64,000 bases of DNA from Planctomycetes bacterium syqfu (GTDB taxonomy: Bacteria; Planctomycetota; Phycisphaerae; Phycisphaerales; Phycisphaeraceae). The stretch covers positions 5,642,001 through 5,706,000 of the forward strand of contig CP087563.1 in the NCBI GenBank assembly GCA_020974905.1. Reading direction: 5' to 3'. Below, one piece after another: positions 8,498-17,555 of the stretch; the first letter of the stretch is position 1; each line of letters starts with the position of its first letter. The notes below the pieces were generated by a model. The model was not told the origin of the DNA, did no database searches, and saw only the letters and a list, made by a program, of their open reading frames with translations. The position numbers and the translations under genes are program-made.

Positions 8498-8698
8498 ATG
8501 CAAAGGAAATCAAAAGTAGATGCCCCAACGGTATTTGAAGGGAACTCTATACGGTGCACCGATATGTCGGAACGTCAGATGGCTGAAGAGGTCGAGACCG
8601 CATATTTGAAGATATGTCTGTGTTGCTGTTGTTGTTGTCCAAATTTTGGTTGTGATACATGCAATGATTCGTGTGATTCTAATAGTGCATGTCCTTGA
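8498..8698 (+). CDS. TOMM/RiPP precursor peptide with hexa-cysteine core
   Basis: 66 residues; ATG at 8498 with GAAAGGA at 8486-8492. Residues 1-38 are a charged leader (for example SERQMAEEVETAYLKI). The C-terminal part, from about residue 40, contains ICLCCCCCCPNFGC, then DTCNDSCDSNSACP: 11 cysteines, 3 serines and 1 threonine in 27 residues, with six consecutive cysteines at 42-47. This resembles the Cys-rich core of streptolysin S. YcaO, SagB-type and TOMM C-protein genes downstream make cysteine-to-thiazole conversion the likely fate. The cleavage site is unknown. An upstream in-frame extension to 8402 overlaps the FecR gene and crosses the simple repeat, so I reject it as the start. Confidence 0.85.
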   Translation: MQRKSKVDAPTVFEGNSIRCTDMSERQMAEEVETAYLKICLCCCCCCPNFGCDTCNDSCDSNSACP

Positions 8699-8719
8699 TT
8701 GAGAGTTATTAAAAAATCC

Positions 8720-8739
8720 GGATTCCTAATGGGAAGTCC
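8720..8739 (+). terminator. Possible attenuator hairpin after the precursor gene
   Basis: GGATTCC (8720-8726) can pair with GGAAGTCC (8732-8739) across a short loop with one bulged base, followed by a T-rich stretch. In RiPP operons a weak terminator here often raises precursor levels above enzyme levels. The stem is short, so this is tentative. Confidence 0.35.
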
Positions 8740-8776
8740 TGTTGGTTATCTTGTAATCTAGATAGGAGATATAGTT

Positions 8777-9493
8777 ATGTGTTTATTTAAATGTTTCAGA
8801 GTAATTGTGCCTTCTCTTGCGATTCTTATTTTTGTACTACCGACTTATGGCGGCACCTTGGAAGACATCAAGCAGAACGTTGTGGATAACAATACGGCTC
8901 TTGCAGATATTTCTGCAACGGTTGATATCACCTATACTGATCCTGAGGATTTTATGCCGGAACTTGCGGGGACGGTTTGGGATGATGACTGGGATGGTGC
9001 TGCTATGAAAATCGGATCGGGCGGTGAATTCCGTCTGGTCGGTGCGGGCCTTGACGCTAGACGAATTGCATATGATGGGGAAACGATGTCGATTGACGAT
9101 GGTGCTACTATCGTTGATTCGGGCGAGCCGTACAAAGAAGTTGATGGTGGCATGGAAACACTTACAGATCCGGTTGGCTTGATCAACAATAACACTTGGT
9201 CGCTTGCTAGTGGTACGTTCACTGTAGATGGTATTCAGACTTACAAGATTACTACCACGAACTATTCAATGTGGGTGGATACAGCCACCAAGACTAAGGT
9301 TATTAAGGTCGAGTTTACTGGTGGGACTACATCTGAGTACGTCATCTACAGCGGCTATGCTTACCGAGAGAACACAGCTTATTTTGCAGATACGATGTCA
9401 TATTATTACGGAACTGCTTCGTCGATTACGTCGTACAGTACCATAGATGTCGGGGAATCATTCAGTGCAGTTACTTGGGAGTTGGTCCATTAA
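8777..9493 (+). CDS. Secreted LolA-like/outer-membrane lipoprotein-sorting-like protein
   Basis: 238 residues, ATG preceded by AGGAG at 8764-8768. The first 26 residues are a Sec-type signal peptide (VIVPSLAILIFVLPTYG). The mature part begins TLEDIKQNVVDNNTALADIS and continues as beta-rich sequence (MKIGSGGEFRLVGAGLDARR, KTKVIKVEFTGG), a layout like LolA/LolB-fold lipid carriers. The fold assignment is by eye and weak. It sits between the precursor and the exporter genes, so a periplasmic role in handling or resisting the peptide is possible. Confidence 0.5.
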   Translation: MCLFKCFRVIVPSLAILIFVLPTYGGTLEDIKQNVVDNNTALADISATVDITYTDPEDFMPELAGTVWDDDWDGAAMKIGSGGEFRLVGAGLDARRIAYDGETMSIDDGATIVDSGEPYKEVDGGMETLTDPVGLINNNTWSLASGTFTVDGIQTYKITTTNYSMWVDTATKTKVIKVEFTGGTTSEYVIYSGYAYRENTAYFADTMSYYYGTASSITSYSTIDVGESFSAVTWELVH

Positions 9494-9782
9494 GATGTGT
9501 GTTGGAGCGATCTAACCAGTGTGCTTTTCACATATGGTGCCACGAACGTTGAATCTGCCAACGTTTACTAGTGGGCTGTCGCAAAAATCTTTTGGGGCCA
9601 AACGTATATTCTCAGAGATTAATTTTGTCGTAGCAATTAGTGTTTGATCGGTACTTCACATGCGATAAGTGCCACAAAATCACATTTTTTGAATCGGTTT
9701 CAGATGTGCGAATTTTGCAGCAGCCTGCTAGAGCAGATAGCCAAACGGGACTGTTAGGATTTAAGTACTAGGAGCAGTTTGA

Positions 9783-11882
9783 GTGAGTGTGTCCAACTTG
9801 ATATCGGGTATCACGCGAACTATTTCTTTGATGTACCCCCGGTATATTCTGATGATGTGCGTCTATCTTTTTGAAATGTTTGTTGGGTACATAGGGACTT
9901 CGGCATCACTTTTTTCGTTTTGTACGAGACAAACTACATTTACGAAAGTTCAGTTTCGAGTAACTATTCTACTAATACTGATGCCGATACTTGGCGGTAG
10001 TATCGCAAATGCGATTTCAATTGATGAGGTCATTGCAGGTGTTGACGACCGTATCACACGTGCGTCGTATTCCGCCAGCAAAATTAGCACTCAATTGGTC
10101 GATTCGACAGGCACAAATAATCATAGCAGTCTAGTAGCACTACGCGACCAAGCCTTGCTCATGCACCAAACCCAGGTCGTCGCAACGGAAACAGGTCAGT
10201 CTGGAACGGATCTCCATGATCCTGCCAAATCAATTTTGGTTGAATCTGACGCGTTCTATGAAAGACGAAATGGCTTCGTAGTAAAGCGACTTGTCGAGTC
10301 TGATCGCAACACCATGCTTGCTAACGCGAAGGTAAATATGGCCTATCCTCATCGCCTTGCAGTTGGCCAGCGTATGGTACAGGGTGTTGGAGATGGACGA
10401 CTGTTCACTAAGAGTGAGGTTAAATCTATACGAATAATCGAGGGAGAGAACGGCTCAAAGGTTGAAATAATCGTAGATGCGACCAAGCGGAGCAGTTATG
10501 AGACCATTCGTTACATCTTAGACCCTGAATGTGATTGGCTAGCAACATTTGTCGAGTATTTGTCGGGTGATCGCGTCATTAGACGGATAGAATCAGAAGG
10601 GACTTGGAAAGATGGCTCAAGTGGTTTGGTGATGCCTGCGCAGGTCAAGTTTACGCATCTTCAGCCGGATGTGGATCTGAGGCACAAAGCTGTGAAAAGC
10701 CTCATTAAACTGGAGCCTTTTGATCAGATCGGCCCCTTCTATATAGAAGGTATGGAAAATGCAATCAGTATCGAAGAAGCACGGCTTCGAGCTGTGGGGA
10801 AGGTGCTGAGCAGTTGGCAATCTGAACTACCACTTGAAATTGATGTTGAACAGAACGAATTGACGGAATCAAAACAGGCGTTGGTTAGTAAAGACACAGA
10901 GTTGTCGAACGGAAGCCAAGCCCATGAAAGCGCTGTAGCAAGCACGAGTGTAAGTAAAGAGCCACCAGTTTCTGATGCCCATAATTTCACGCACGACCGT
11001 ATGGCGGCTGATACCCGTCCAATTATTGTGGGCGGCCTGATTGTAGGCGGGTTCATGCTGATGTTGCTGTTGGTGGCGATCTATCTTCAAAGACGTCTCC
11101 CAAACTCGATCCGCTTCAGTCGTTCTGTAGGTCTGATGGCGTGCATTAGCTTGTGTATGCTGGTTATCTCGATGATCGGATTGCGAAGCCAGCAGTATCG
11201 AGAGAGTTTGGCTCAAGAATTGCCCAGTAATGTCGATGGCGTTGTTATCGACGATTTTTTTTCTTCCGCACATTGCGCCCTTGCAGTTGCTGATCGACCA
11301 TTAGCACAATACTGGGGAAGGATTGTTGATCCACAAACGGGCGGTTCCATCCGTTACCCAGGTCAGTTTGTTCGGCAGGATGGTGTTGAGGTTCATCACT
11401 GGAGGGAGGGATTGGAACTGAAGGGCTTGCGTATTAAGGGGACACAAGGTCAACGATTTGTTGGTAATCAGCCAGAGAAGAATACTCCATCCACATGGTC
11501 TCCAACTCTTTACACCCTTGCCAAAGCTCATGTCGCCGCTGGTGGCATGTGGCCACCGCGTCCAGTGAGTGATACCGAACGGATACGGCTTGAATCACCC
11601 TCTCTTGGCGAACTAGGTGATGGTGCGCCGATCAACAATATGTTTATTGAGACTTCGGAGAGCGAGGAAGGTAACTATGTCTTCCGAGTCTATCGCGAGC
11701 AGGAGTTAGCCCTAAGTGTTGAGATATATAAGCCGGAACCCGGTCAAATACGTGAACATTACCGATACTTCGATACTGGTGAAGTCCCAATATTCATATG
11801 GGAGATCACATATCAAACCCAATCAAGTTCTGATGTCCTATCCTCGCCTGATACGAATATGGAGGGCGTAATACCACGATGA
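9783..11882 (+). CDS. Multi-pass membrane protein with periplasmic LolA-like region
   Basis: 699 residues; GTG at 9783 with AGGAG at 9770-9774. Hydrophobic segments lie near the N-terminus (about 15-45 and 60-75). A periplasmic LolA-like region follows (SIDEVIAGVDDRITRASYSA, IRYILDPECDWLATFVEY), then two membrane helices at about 414-437 and 447-466 and a C-terminal soluble domain of about 230 residues. The N-terminal half shares a general plan with the 8777 product. It overlaps the ABC ATPase gene by ATGA, so it is probably part of the export or self-protection machinery. No defined family is recognised. Confidence 0.5.
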   Translation: MSVSNLISGITRTISLMYPRYILMMCVYLFEMFVGYIGTSASLFSFCTRQTTFTKVQFRVTILLILMPILGGSIANAISIDEVIAGVDDRITRASYSASKISTQLVDSTGTNNHSSLVALRDQALLMHQTQVVATETGQSGTDLHDPAKSILVESDAFYERRNGFVVKRLVESDRNTMLANAKVNMAYPHRLAVGQRMVQGVGDGRLFTKSEVKSIRIIEGENGSKVEIIVDATKRSSYETIRYILDPECDWLATFVEYLSGDRVIRRIESEGTWKDGSSGLVMPAQVKFTHLQPDVDLRHKAVKSLIKLEPFDQIGPFYIEGMENAISIEEARLRAVGKVLSSWQSELPLEIDVEQNELTESKQALVSKDTELSNGSQAHESAVASTSVSKEPPVSDAHNFTHDRMAADTRPIIVGGLIVGGFMLMLLLVAIYLQRRLPNSIRFSRSVGLMACISLCMLVISMIGLRSQQYRESLAQELPSNVDGVVIDDFFSSAHCALAVADRPLAQYWGRIVDPQTGGSIRYPGQFVRQDGVEVHHWREGLELKGLRIKGTQGQRFVGNQPEKNTPSTWSPTLYTLAKAHVAAGGMWPPRPVSDTERIRLESPSLGELGDGAPINNMFIETSESEEGNYVFRVYREQELALSVEIYKPEPGQIREHYRYFDTGEVPIFIWEITYQTQSSSDVLSSPDTNMEGVIPR

Positions 11883-12802
11883 GTACCGCAACAGCTAAAA
11901 AGCAATCTTCCAATTCTATGCTTTTGGGGGATCATGCATCGGCCGTACTGCACAACGTTACCACCCCAATGATAGGCATCCGGGCTCGAAATCTAAAGCT
12001 TCGCATGAATAGAAAGACCTTGTTGCAGGTCAAGGCTTTAGATTGTCCGCCAAGTCAGGCTACATGCTTAGTCGGTGCTAACGGTAGCGGCAAATCTTTA
12101 CTATTGGAGACGTTGTGCGGGCTGTATGATTATTCGGGCACTGTGGAGTATATGGACGAGCGAGGAAGCCAACCACCACCTGCTATTACAGGTGCGATGA
12201 AGGTTGGTGCCTTACTGCAGCGGTTTCGTCTCTGGTCACATGCAACGGTAGCTGAAATACTCGAACTAGTTGACAAAGTAACGGGATCGAGGATTCCACG
12301 CGATGCAATCCTCCAGCGGATTGCATCGCAGCAATACCGTAGATTGTCCACTGGTGAGCGGCAGTACCTCTTGTTTGCGATCTCTATATCGCCCGAGATG
12401 AGTTGCTGCTTCTTGGATGAGCCGATGCTTGGACTCGATGCTTCTTTGCATGAGAAGGCAATCGAACGCATCCGTATAGACCCAAGAACACGGGTGGTCT
12501 GTTTGCACAATTTCAGCGATGTTCTTGCGATTGCAGATCGATGTTACTTAATGGTCGAAGGTGTAGCGATGGAACTGCAGGTGCAGCAAGTCGATTCGGG
12601 GGCACCAGCCGTCTTTGTTGTGGAGGGGAAGAAAACGGAGTTGAGACGACATCTTAATTTGTCATCACCACGAAGTGTCGAACTGCTCAATCAACAGATT
12701 CTGCCCACCATTAGTGAGGTAGGCAGCGACTTTGCCGATACCCCCCCGAAACTGAAGCTACAGATAAGGTGTGATGAATATGAGCGTATCCTCAGCGACT
12801 AA
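11879..12802 (+). CDS. ABC transporter ATP-binding protein
   Basis: 307 residues. Walker A GANGSGKS (about 67-74), Q-loop region GALLQRFRLW, signature LSTGERQ, Walker B CCFLDEP and switch histidine in CLHNF are all present, so it should be a working ATPase. The start overlaps the upstream stop (ATGA), and its end overlaps the permease start. With the permease it forms an ABC-2-type exporter, as in streptolysin S-type clusters where two or three such genes export the modified peptide. Confidence 0.9.
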   Translation: MSTATAKKQSSNSMLLGDHASAVLHNVTTPMIGIRARNLKLRMNRKTLLQVKALDCPPSQATCLVGANGSGKSLLLETLCGLYDYSGTVEYMDERGSQPPPAITGAMKVGALLQRFRLWSHATVAEILELVDKVTGSRIPRDAILQRIASQQYRRLSTGERQYLLFAISISPEMSCCFLDEPMLGLDASLHEKAIERIRIDPRTRVVCLHNFSDVLAIADRCYLMVEGVAMELQVQQVDSGAPAVFVVEGKKTELRRHLNLSSPRSVELLNQQILPTISEVGSDFADTPPKLKLQIRCDEYERILSD

Positions 12803-13541
12803 AATTTGTGCACTGGCAGGTCTAGAGTTGCGACTTTATTCGAGATACAGTGTGGCTGTATGGTGGACATTTATATTGCCGTTGATCATCTTGGTTATCA
12901 GTCGGTTTCGAATGTCAGAGCTGACGAGAGAATACTATTCATCTTTACTGATCCCGGGACTTTGTACTTATGTCGTGTTGACGACCTCTTTAATGGGGAG
13001 TGCCAGTTATATAATCGGCATGCGTGAATTCCGGGTATTTGAAGTTTTGGGACTATTGGGGCTAAAGAAATCCGACATTCAGTTGGGACTCCTCCTCAGC
13101 CGCGGTGGGGTCTCGTCGATTCAATGTGTCGTCGTTATGCTGACGGGAATGCTGCTTTTCTCTATTGCTCCGCATGGGTGGCATTGGGTGCGGCTTGTTC
13201 TACTTCCAATTGGATCGTTGCTGTGTGTGTGGGTCGTGTTTGAGATTTCGCTATTGGTTTCCATTTACATCAAGACTGCCCAAGCTGCGACGGCAACTGC
13301 TACTGTATTGCTCTACATCCTGATCATGTTCGGTGGATGTTTCTTTGATATTGCCGTGTTGCCAACCTATATCATCGGTCTGTGTTACGTGCTACCGTCC
13401 TACCATATAACCAACATCTGGACATGGTTCCTCGGCGAGGAAACCCATGTACTAGATAGCTTTTTGCTGTTGGTGGTGTATGCGATGATGTTACGGGTCA
13501 TCAATGTGCACTTCGTTGATACACGCCACCGATGTCATTGA
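12774..13541 (+). CDS. ABC-2-type transporter permease
   Basis: About 255 residues with six predicted membrane helices, for example VWWTFILPLIILVISRF, IPGLCTYVVLTTSLMG and LLYILIMFGGCFFDIAVLP. The gene overlaps the end of the ATPase gene. Starts at 12771 (GTG), 12774 and 12780 are all possible; AAGG at 12766-12769 lies upstream. It is the membrane partner of the preceding ATPase and the likely exporter of the RiPP product. Confidence 0.8.
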   Translation: MNMSVSSATKICALAGLELRLYSRYSVAVWWTFILPLIILVISRFRMSELTREYYSSLLIPGLCTYVVLTTSLMGSASYIIGMREFRVFEVLGLLGLKKSDIQLGLLLSRGGVSSIQCVVVMLTGMLLFSIAPHGWHWVRLVLLPIGSLLCVWVVFEISLLVSIYIKTAQAATATATVLLYILIMFGGCFFDIAVLPTYIIGLCYVLPSYHITNIWTWFLGEETHVLDSFLLLVVYAMMLRVINVHFVDTRHRCH

Positions 13542-13570
13542 ATCTCGTATCCTACTTGAGGGAATCAACT

Positions 13571-14617
13571 ATGACTCAACTGCAATCGCTCTCGCGAGCC
13601 ATGACTTACCAACTGCGTCCTGATGTGGATGTTTATCGTTATAGTGACCAAGAGGTTGTTTTTCGGCGAGGTGAAACCGCTTTGAGGTACACCAGCCACT
13701 CTTTGGCACTAAAAATTGAATCTGTGATCACGGTCTTGGAAGCGGGTGTGCGTCAGGATCAACTGGATGCAAGTGTCCTAACTTCAGTCGGCGATAAAAT
13801 TGATGTGAGTAACTTTATTTCTTCATTGTTGTCTAACAACCTGCTGCAGGTAACCGATGAAAACGGTACGTGTTCAGCGGCGCTGGTAAGTGAACTGGAA
13901 ACAATGGCCTTGCCGGATGGTTATGCTGAATCCACTGCCAACTCTCTACAACAATTTGTTCGTTTACTGGTCATCGCAGCAGATCCCTTGGCGGACCGAA
14001 TCAAAGCAATTGCTCGCGAGTACGGGATCAAGGTGTCTTTGCTCGACATGGAGGTGCAAGCATCAGGAAAGTTGCATCTGGACCTTCCCGATCAGTCTGA
14101 CGGGCGACGGGATATGATGATCCTGTTTCTCGGCAATCTGGACGAATACTACCGAGAAGAGCTTGCGCTACACTTGACATCGGCTAATATTGAGTATGTC
14201 CCCATCGTTGCCGAGGAACGTGGACGGTGGCGCGTCGGCCCTGCGGTTTGCGAAAGTGGTCCCTGTATGCATTGCGTGGAGAGTCGACGGCTTGGCAATC
14301 GCAATCGTCCGGAGTTGGTCAGGCTCCTGGCACACGATAATACTCGGCAGGTTCGCATGGCTCGATGTCTTTTAACACCTGCCACCATCTACGCCTTGGC
14401 GCAGACATCAATGATGTTAGCCATTCAGCACTTGTCTCGTCCAGCAGACGCCTATACCTCTCGCTGCCGCCCGGTTCATCTTGTTCAGCCAGCTGATCCC
14501 GCTATCACAACGCATATGGTTTATAAGAACCCTTACTGCCCGGCTTGCTCGCCTGCGCTAAAATTACCGGGCCGGCGTGACTTCCGTGACCGGAACCAAG
14601 CTGGACAGTCAACATAA
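13571..14617 (+). CDS. TOMM biosynthesis C protein (leader-binding, E1-like cyclodehydratase partner)
   Basis: 348 residues. ATG at 13571 is favoured by GAGGGA at 13558-13563; an earlier ATG at 13532 overlaps the permease gene. The N-terminal part (YQLRPDVDVYRYSDQEVVFR) resembles the RiPP recognition winged helix of SagC-like proteins. The middle resembles a degenerate ThiF/E1 fold. Zinc-binding pairs are CMHC at about 231-234 and CPAC at about 322-325. In this family the C protein binds the precursor leader and presents the core to the YcaO enzyme encoded at 16089. No ATPase residues are expected in it. Confidence 0.8.
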   Translation: MTQLQSLSRAMTYQLRPDVDVYRYSDQEVVFRRGETALRYTSHSLALKIESVITVLEAGVRQDQLDASVLTSVGDKIDVSNFISSLLSNNLLQVTDENGTCSAALVSELETMALPDGYAESTANSLQQFVRLLVIAADPLADRIKAIAREYGIKVSLLDMEVQASGKLHLDLPDQSDGRRDMMILFLGNLDEYYREELALHLTSANIEYVPIVAEERGRWRVGPAVCESGPCMHCVESRRLGNRNRPELVRLLAHDNTRQVRMARCLLTPATIYALAQTSMMLAIQHLSRPADAYTSRCRPVHLVQPADPAITTHMVYKNPYCPACSPALKLPGRRDFRDRNQAGQST

Positions 14618-14645
14618 TTTGATGCTGATACAGGGAGTGCTTACG

Positions 14646-16064
14646 ATGGCCAAACGATGGATACTCAGTACTCGACGGGTAGTCGTGGAAAAGCCGGTTC
14701 GTGACGCAGTGGTTGTATACAGCGGACGGACTGGAAAGCTTATCGAAATGCCGGCTGAGACATGGCGAACACTCATTTATGAGTCAACCACCTACGAGGG
14801 TGTGACAAACGCAACAGATTTCAAGCCATTGATTGAGGCAGAATTGTTGGTCCCATGGGATCAGAATGAGCGTGAATTCCTTATCGATCGCAATGCCCGG
14901 GCTTCAGCGGTGTCTCGAACGCTTTACCAAGTCATCATGCCATCTGGAAATTGCAACTTCGGTTGCGATTACTGTGGCCAGACTCACTTGGATAAAAAGC
15001 TTTCATTCGATGACTGTGACCGTTTGCGAGATCGTATACGGGTGCTGCTGACCACTCGAGGCTTCAGTGATCTTGCTGTGTGCTGGTTCGGGGGCGAACC
15101 GTTGATCGCGCTTGATCGCATCCGGTATCTAACTTCGGAACTTTACGAAGTCTGCACAGACGTCAGTGCGTCTTATTCAAGCAAGATCGTCACCAATGGT
15201 ATGCTACTCAGTGCAGCAGTCTCGAAAGAACTCGTAGAAGAACACTCAGTTCGCGGTATCGAAGTAACCTTGGATGGCACAGCTTCGCATCACAATGCTC
15301 GCAGGCCACAACGTGGTGGTGGTGGGACATTCCTAAACATTCTCGGAAATCTGCAGGATGTTGCAGATACTGTTCAGCCCGAAGCCGCGCGATTGGGTGT
15401 TAGGTGCAACGTCGATCGACGTAATTATGATTCGACGTTTGCATTGATTGATCAACTCGCTGACATGGGGCTGAAAGACCGTGTTTACTTCTACTGTGCA
15501 CCTGTTTATGCATGGGGTGATGCGCCAGGACAATCGCACGCATTCACACGCCAAGAGTGGGGGGAGGCCGAGATTAGTATTTTGCGTTATCTAGCTGCGA
15601 CCGGCTTTAGCAATAATCCGCTGCCGAGTGAGAAACTAAATACTTGCATGCATACTCGCCGAGACAGTCACGTTGTCGATCCAGATGGAAAACTCTTCAC
15701 ATGCACCGAAATTCCTCTTGTCACTGACGCTTCCTCGACCGTCAACCTAACAGTCGGTGGCAATTCGATCGGTAATGTTAAGCACCTGTGGTACGACGGG
15801 CACTTAAGCGACGAGTCGTATGACAGCAGGGATCGATCGAGCAGATCGTGGGGCCAAGAGCTACGCGATGAGATGTGGCCTTGCGCTAACTGTGAACTGC
15901 TCGGTGTGTGCGGTGGCGCTTGTCCAAAGCAATGGCGTGAGGGGAATCGAGCCTGTCCCGGGTATAAGTTTAATATCTCGGATCGCATCCAAATTGCATC
16001 CGAGCAAGGGCGTGCTATCCAATTCGCACCTAACACAGTGGAATCGATTACGAAGAAAACCTAA
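14646..16064 (+). CDS. Radical SAM/SPASM peptide maturase
   Basis: 472 residues; ATG at 14646 with GGGAG at 14633-14637. The N-terminal 95 residues resemble a RiPP recognition or PqqD-like region. The radical SAM cluster motif is Cys103-x3-Cys107-x2-Cys110 (CNFGCDYCG), followed by AVCWFGGEPL, which fits the SAM-binding GGE motif. The C-terminal SPASM-type domain is Cys-rich (CANCELLGVCGGACP and ACPGYKF) and should hold extra iron-sulfur clusters. Such enzymes cross-link, epimerise or make thioethers on peptides; the reaction here is unknown. It is not part of the minimal TOMM gene set, so it points to an additional modification. Confidence 0.9.
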   Translation: MAKRWILSTRRVVVEKPVRDAVVVYSGRTGKLIEMPAETWRTLIYESTTYEGVTNATDFKPLIEAELLVPWDQNEREFLIDRNARASAVSRTLYQVIMPSGNCNFGCDYCGQTHLDKKLSFDDCDRLRDRIRVLLTTRGFSDLAVCWFGGEPLIALDRIRYLTSELYEVCTDVSASYSSKIVTNGMLLSAAVSKELVEEHSVRGIEVTLDGTASHHNARRPQRGGGGTFLNILGNLQDVADTVQPEAARLGVRCNVDRRNYDSTFALIDQLADMGLKDRVYFYCAPVYAWGDAPGQSHAFTRQEWGEAEISILRYLAATGFSNNPLPSEKLNTCMHTRRDSHVVDPDGKLFTCTEIPLVTDASSTVNLTVGGNSIGNVKHLWYDGHLSDESYDSRDRSSRSWGQELRDEMWPCANCELLGVCGGACPKQWREGNRACPGYKFNISDRIQIASEQGRAIQFAPNTVESITKKT

Positions 16065-16088
16065 CCGTTTGTTTGGGGAATAGCTATC

Positions 16089-17462
16089 ATGGCCAAGACT
16101 ATACAGATCGACATAGATCCAGCTTATTTTTTTATCAACGACCATATTGATGAACATTTTGGTTTTGCTAAATGGATATGCCGCGTCCCTCTGGGGGGAA
16201 GATGCCCAAATACCTTCCAGTACATCGGAAAAATTCAAGCGACCAACGAGGTTTGTCCTGACCGGGTCAAAACGGAGCCGGCGCTCTGGGCAGGCGGAAT
16301 GGATATCGACCACCTTCGCGCATATAGGTCGTGTATCTTTGAATCGATCGAGCGATATGCGTCAGCACTCGTCGACCTAGAGGGACTGGTTACGGGTAGC
16401 GAAATCGAAATGATTCAGGCGGGATTCAATATGTGGCGATCTGAAGAATTCGATCTGTTCAGTCCAGAGCAGTATGAGGCGGGCATCAGCTACGATCGAT
16501 GGAAACCTGAATCGGTACTTCGTTGGAAGTCATGTTTGTCTTTGTGTGATGATATTACTATCTACGTACCTGCACAGTTCATCTATGCACCCTACTCCTT
16601 TGACCGAAACGAACCGCGCTTATTCGATCAACTCTCGACAGGGATAGCTTGTCACCGAACATATGAATCCGCCATGATTCGAGGGCTATGTGAGGCTGTA
16701 GAGCGAGATGCCTTCATGATCTATTGGCTTAACATGTTGCCGTCGCCTGCGATTGACCCAAGGTCACTCCTTGGTCTTGATCCAAGTCTTGATATGGTAC
16801 TCAACCGTGTTGCCGAGGTTCCGGGGCTTGAGATTACTTTCAAAGACATCACGACAGACCTGTCGATCCCGACTGTGCTGTGCATTCTGCGCAACCGTAA
16901 AGATCCCGAAGCGGTCGCTGCTGCTTTCGCTGCTGCGACTGATCTTGATGCTCGGTCTGCGATTCGTCGTGCGGCGAACGAGGTGCTCGGGACATATTCT
17001 TTGGCTCACCGTCTCCGTTTTGAAGCAGAGCAATACGCCAACCTTCGAGTTCACCCCGGACGATGGAATCTAACTAGGACGTTGGATGATCACACTGTGA
17101 ACTTTGCCTTCCCGGAGATTCACCGCTACATCAAATGGATTGACCGGGGTGATACGATAAGTGCTGATCAGTTCATGGATCTTAGGGAACTCGCAGCGCC
17201 CAAAGATCCGAAAAGGGCGCTTGCATTTGCTGCAGACTGCTTGGCACGGATTGGATTGAAGCCCTGTGGGGTTGACCTGACCCCGATTGACATTAGGGAT
17301 ATGGGGTTTTACGTCGTACGTGCAGTCATTCCAGGACTGGTGCCATTACACGGCCCGCACCCAGACCGCCCGCTCGGAAGTAGTCGGCTTCGCACTGGTC
17401 CCAAGGCGATGGGCTTTGATTGTCCGGAACGCTTGAATGCCGTACCTCATCCATATCCCTGA
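16089..17462 (+). CDS. YcaO-domain azoline cyclodehydratase (TOMM D protein)
   Basis: 457 residues; ATG at 16089 with GGGGAA at 16075-16080. The ATP-binding signatures of YcaO are present: FESIERYASA at about 85-95 and GLCEAVERDAF at about 199-209. The C-terminus ends in PHPYP, the proline-rich tail typical of azoline-forming YcaO enzymes. The enzyme uses ATP to convert Cys, Ser or Thr of the core peptide to thiazoline or oxazoline rings, acting with the C protein at 13571. With many cysteines in the precursor core, thiazolines are the likely main products. Confidence 0.92.
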   Translation: MAKTIQIDIDPAYFFINDHIDEHFGFAKWICRVPLGGRCPNTFQYIGKIQATNEVCPDRVKTEPALWAGGMDIDHLRAYRSCIFESIERYASALVDLEGLVTGSEIEMIQAGFNMWRSEEFDLFSPEQYEAGISYDRWKPESVLRWKSCLSLCDDITIYVPAQFIYAPYSFDRNEPRLFDQLSTGIACHRTYESAMIRGLCEAVERDAFMIYWLNMLPSPAIDPRSLLGLDPSLDMVLNRVAEVPGLEITFKDITTDLSIPTVLCILRNRKDPEAVAAAFAAATDLDARSAIRRAANEVLGTYSLAHRLRFEAEQYANLRVHPGRWNLTRTLDDHTVNFAFPEIHRYIKWIDRGDTISADQFMDLRELAAPKDPKRALAFAADCLARIGLKPCGVDLTPIDIRDMGFYVVRAVIPGLVPLHGPHPDRPLGSSRLRTGPKAMGFDCPERLNAVPHPYP

Positions 17463-17555
17463 TGTGCTATGGCCGTTACTAGACCATTTTTTTACATTTA
17501 GCATTCGTGCTGCTAAGCGTTCCTCGAACCAAATGTGTATGTAAGGAGAATTTTT

